A DNA stretch of 64,000 nt, taken from Neodontobutis hainanensis (taxonomy: Eukaryota > Chordata > Actinopteri > Gobiiformes > Odontobutidae). The stretch's first letter is position 1. Every line of letters begins with the position of its first letter. The stretch is from positions 660,501 through 724,500 of the forward strand of contig JALDNG010000039.1 of the NCBI GenBank assembly GCA_024349245.1. Direction: 5' to 3'. A program made the position numbers and the translations under genes. Of the stretch, positions 63,741-64,000 are shown in pieces. The notes beneath the pieces are model-generated. The model worked only from the letters and a program-made list of their open reading frames with translations, had not been told where the DNA came from and did no database searches.

Positions 63741-64000
63741 AAATAATGTGAATGTGCATTAACTAAAACAATAGCTCCTATAAAATGCACACAATTTATG
63801 AACACATTTGTTTAATTTAAACAATGCAATAATTTTCAATGCAATAACAGTTTATTTATTATGTGTGGAAGGGATTGTAGTGTCAAGTTAGTATTTGTTT
63901 ATATTTTATTTATTTATTGTTCAACTTTTTTTATTTAATAATTTATATATATATACATATTTATTTCAACAGCATTTGAGGGGGGATCTTGGGTCACCTT

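Larger units (their letters stand above)
59437..64000 (-). other. pdxk: pdxk 5' intron, no exon seen
   Basis: The expected upstream exon or exons (family motifs VLSIQSHVIRGYVGN and VNSVQFSNHT) were looked for on the minus strand and not found, so the intron continues past the right edge. Contents are a dispersed repeat (59,890-59,945), microsatellites near 62.1 and 62.5 kb and a decayed LINE. Confidence 0.65.

Overview
The window comes from a vertebrate genome, almost certainly a teleost fish. Multi-exon genes have GT-AG introns and recognisable vertebrate orthologues. The intergenic and intronic DNA is full of teleost-type repeats: Tc1-like transposons, tRNA-derived SINEs, L2/Rex-like and L1-like LINE remnants, Penelope-like fragments and microsatellites. 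The species cannot be named from sequence alone. I see no bacterial, phage or CRISPR content.

Layout. (1) 1-19,297, plus strand: the last 15 coding exons of itsn1 (intersectin 1, long form), giving the Dbl-homology, PH and C2 domains; upstream exons lie left of the window. The intron inside the PH domain (8,545-16,488) carries a giant 27-bp minisatellite (9,541-16,240, about 248 units). (2) 19,298-24,650: itsn1 3' untranslated region, then repeat-rich DNA separating it from a convergent gene. (3) 24,845-30,470, minus strand: a five-exon ppp1r1c-like gene (protein phosphatase 1 inhibitor), reconstructed here from short exons. (4) 30.5-36.1 kb: intergenic repeats, including a 52-bp near-perfect palindrome. 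(5) 36,089-40,333, minus strand: plekha3 (FAPP1), eight exons, with an apparent GC-AG first intron. (6) 41,087-50,325, plus strand: a klhl10-like BTB-BACK-Kelch gene, head-to-head with plekha3, with a nested Tc1/SINE complex in its second intron. (7) 54,087-59,436, minus strand: nine coding exons of pdxk (pyridoxal kinase), without the N-terminal exon or exons, which lie beyond the right edge. (8) 59.4-64 kb: pdxk 5' intron with microsatellites and a decayed LINE reverse transcriptase.

The genes do not form a pathway. They are a Cdc42 exchange factor and endocytic scaffold, a PP1 inhibitor, a Golgi PI4P adaptor, a CUL3 substrate adaptor and a vitamin B6 kinase. I found no convincing new molecular system. 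The most unusual object is the intronic minisatellite. It is built from three diverged 9-mers, carries an internal duplication of about 2.7 kb marked by private variants, and is free of stop codons over long stretches in several frames on both strands. That creates large phantom proteins (up to 1,569 residues), which I do not consider real genes.
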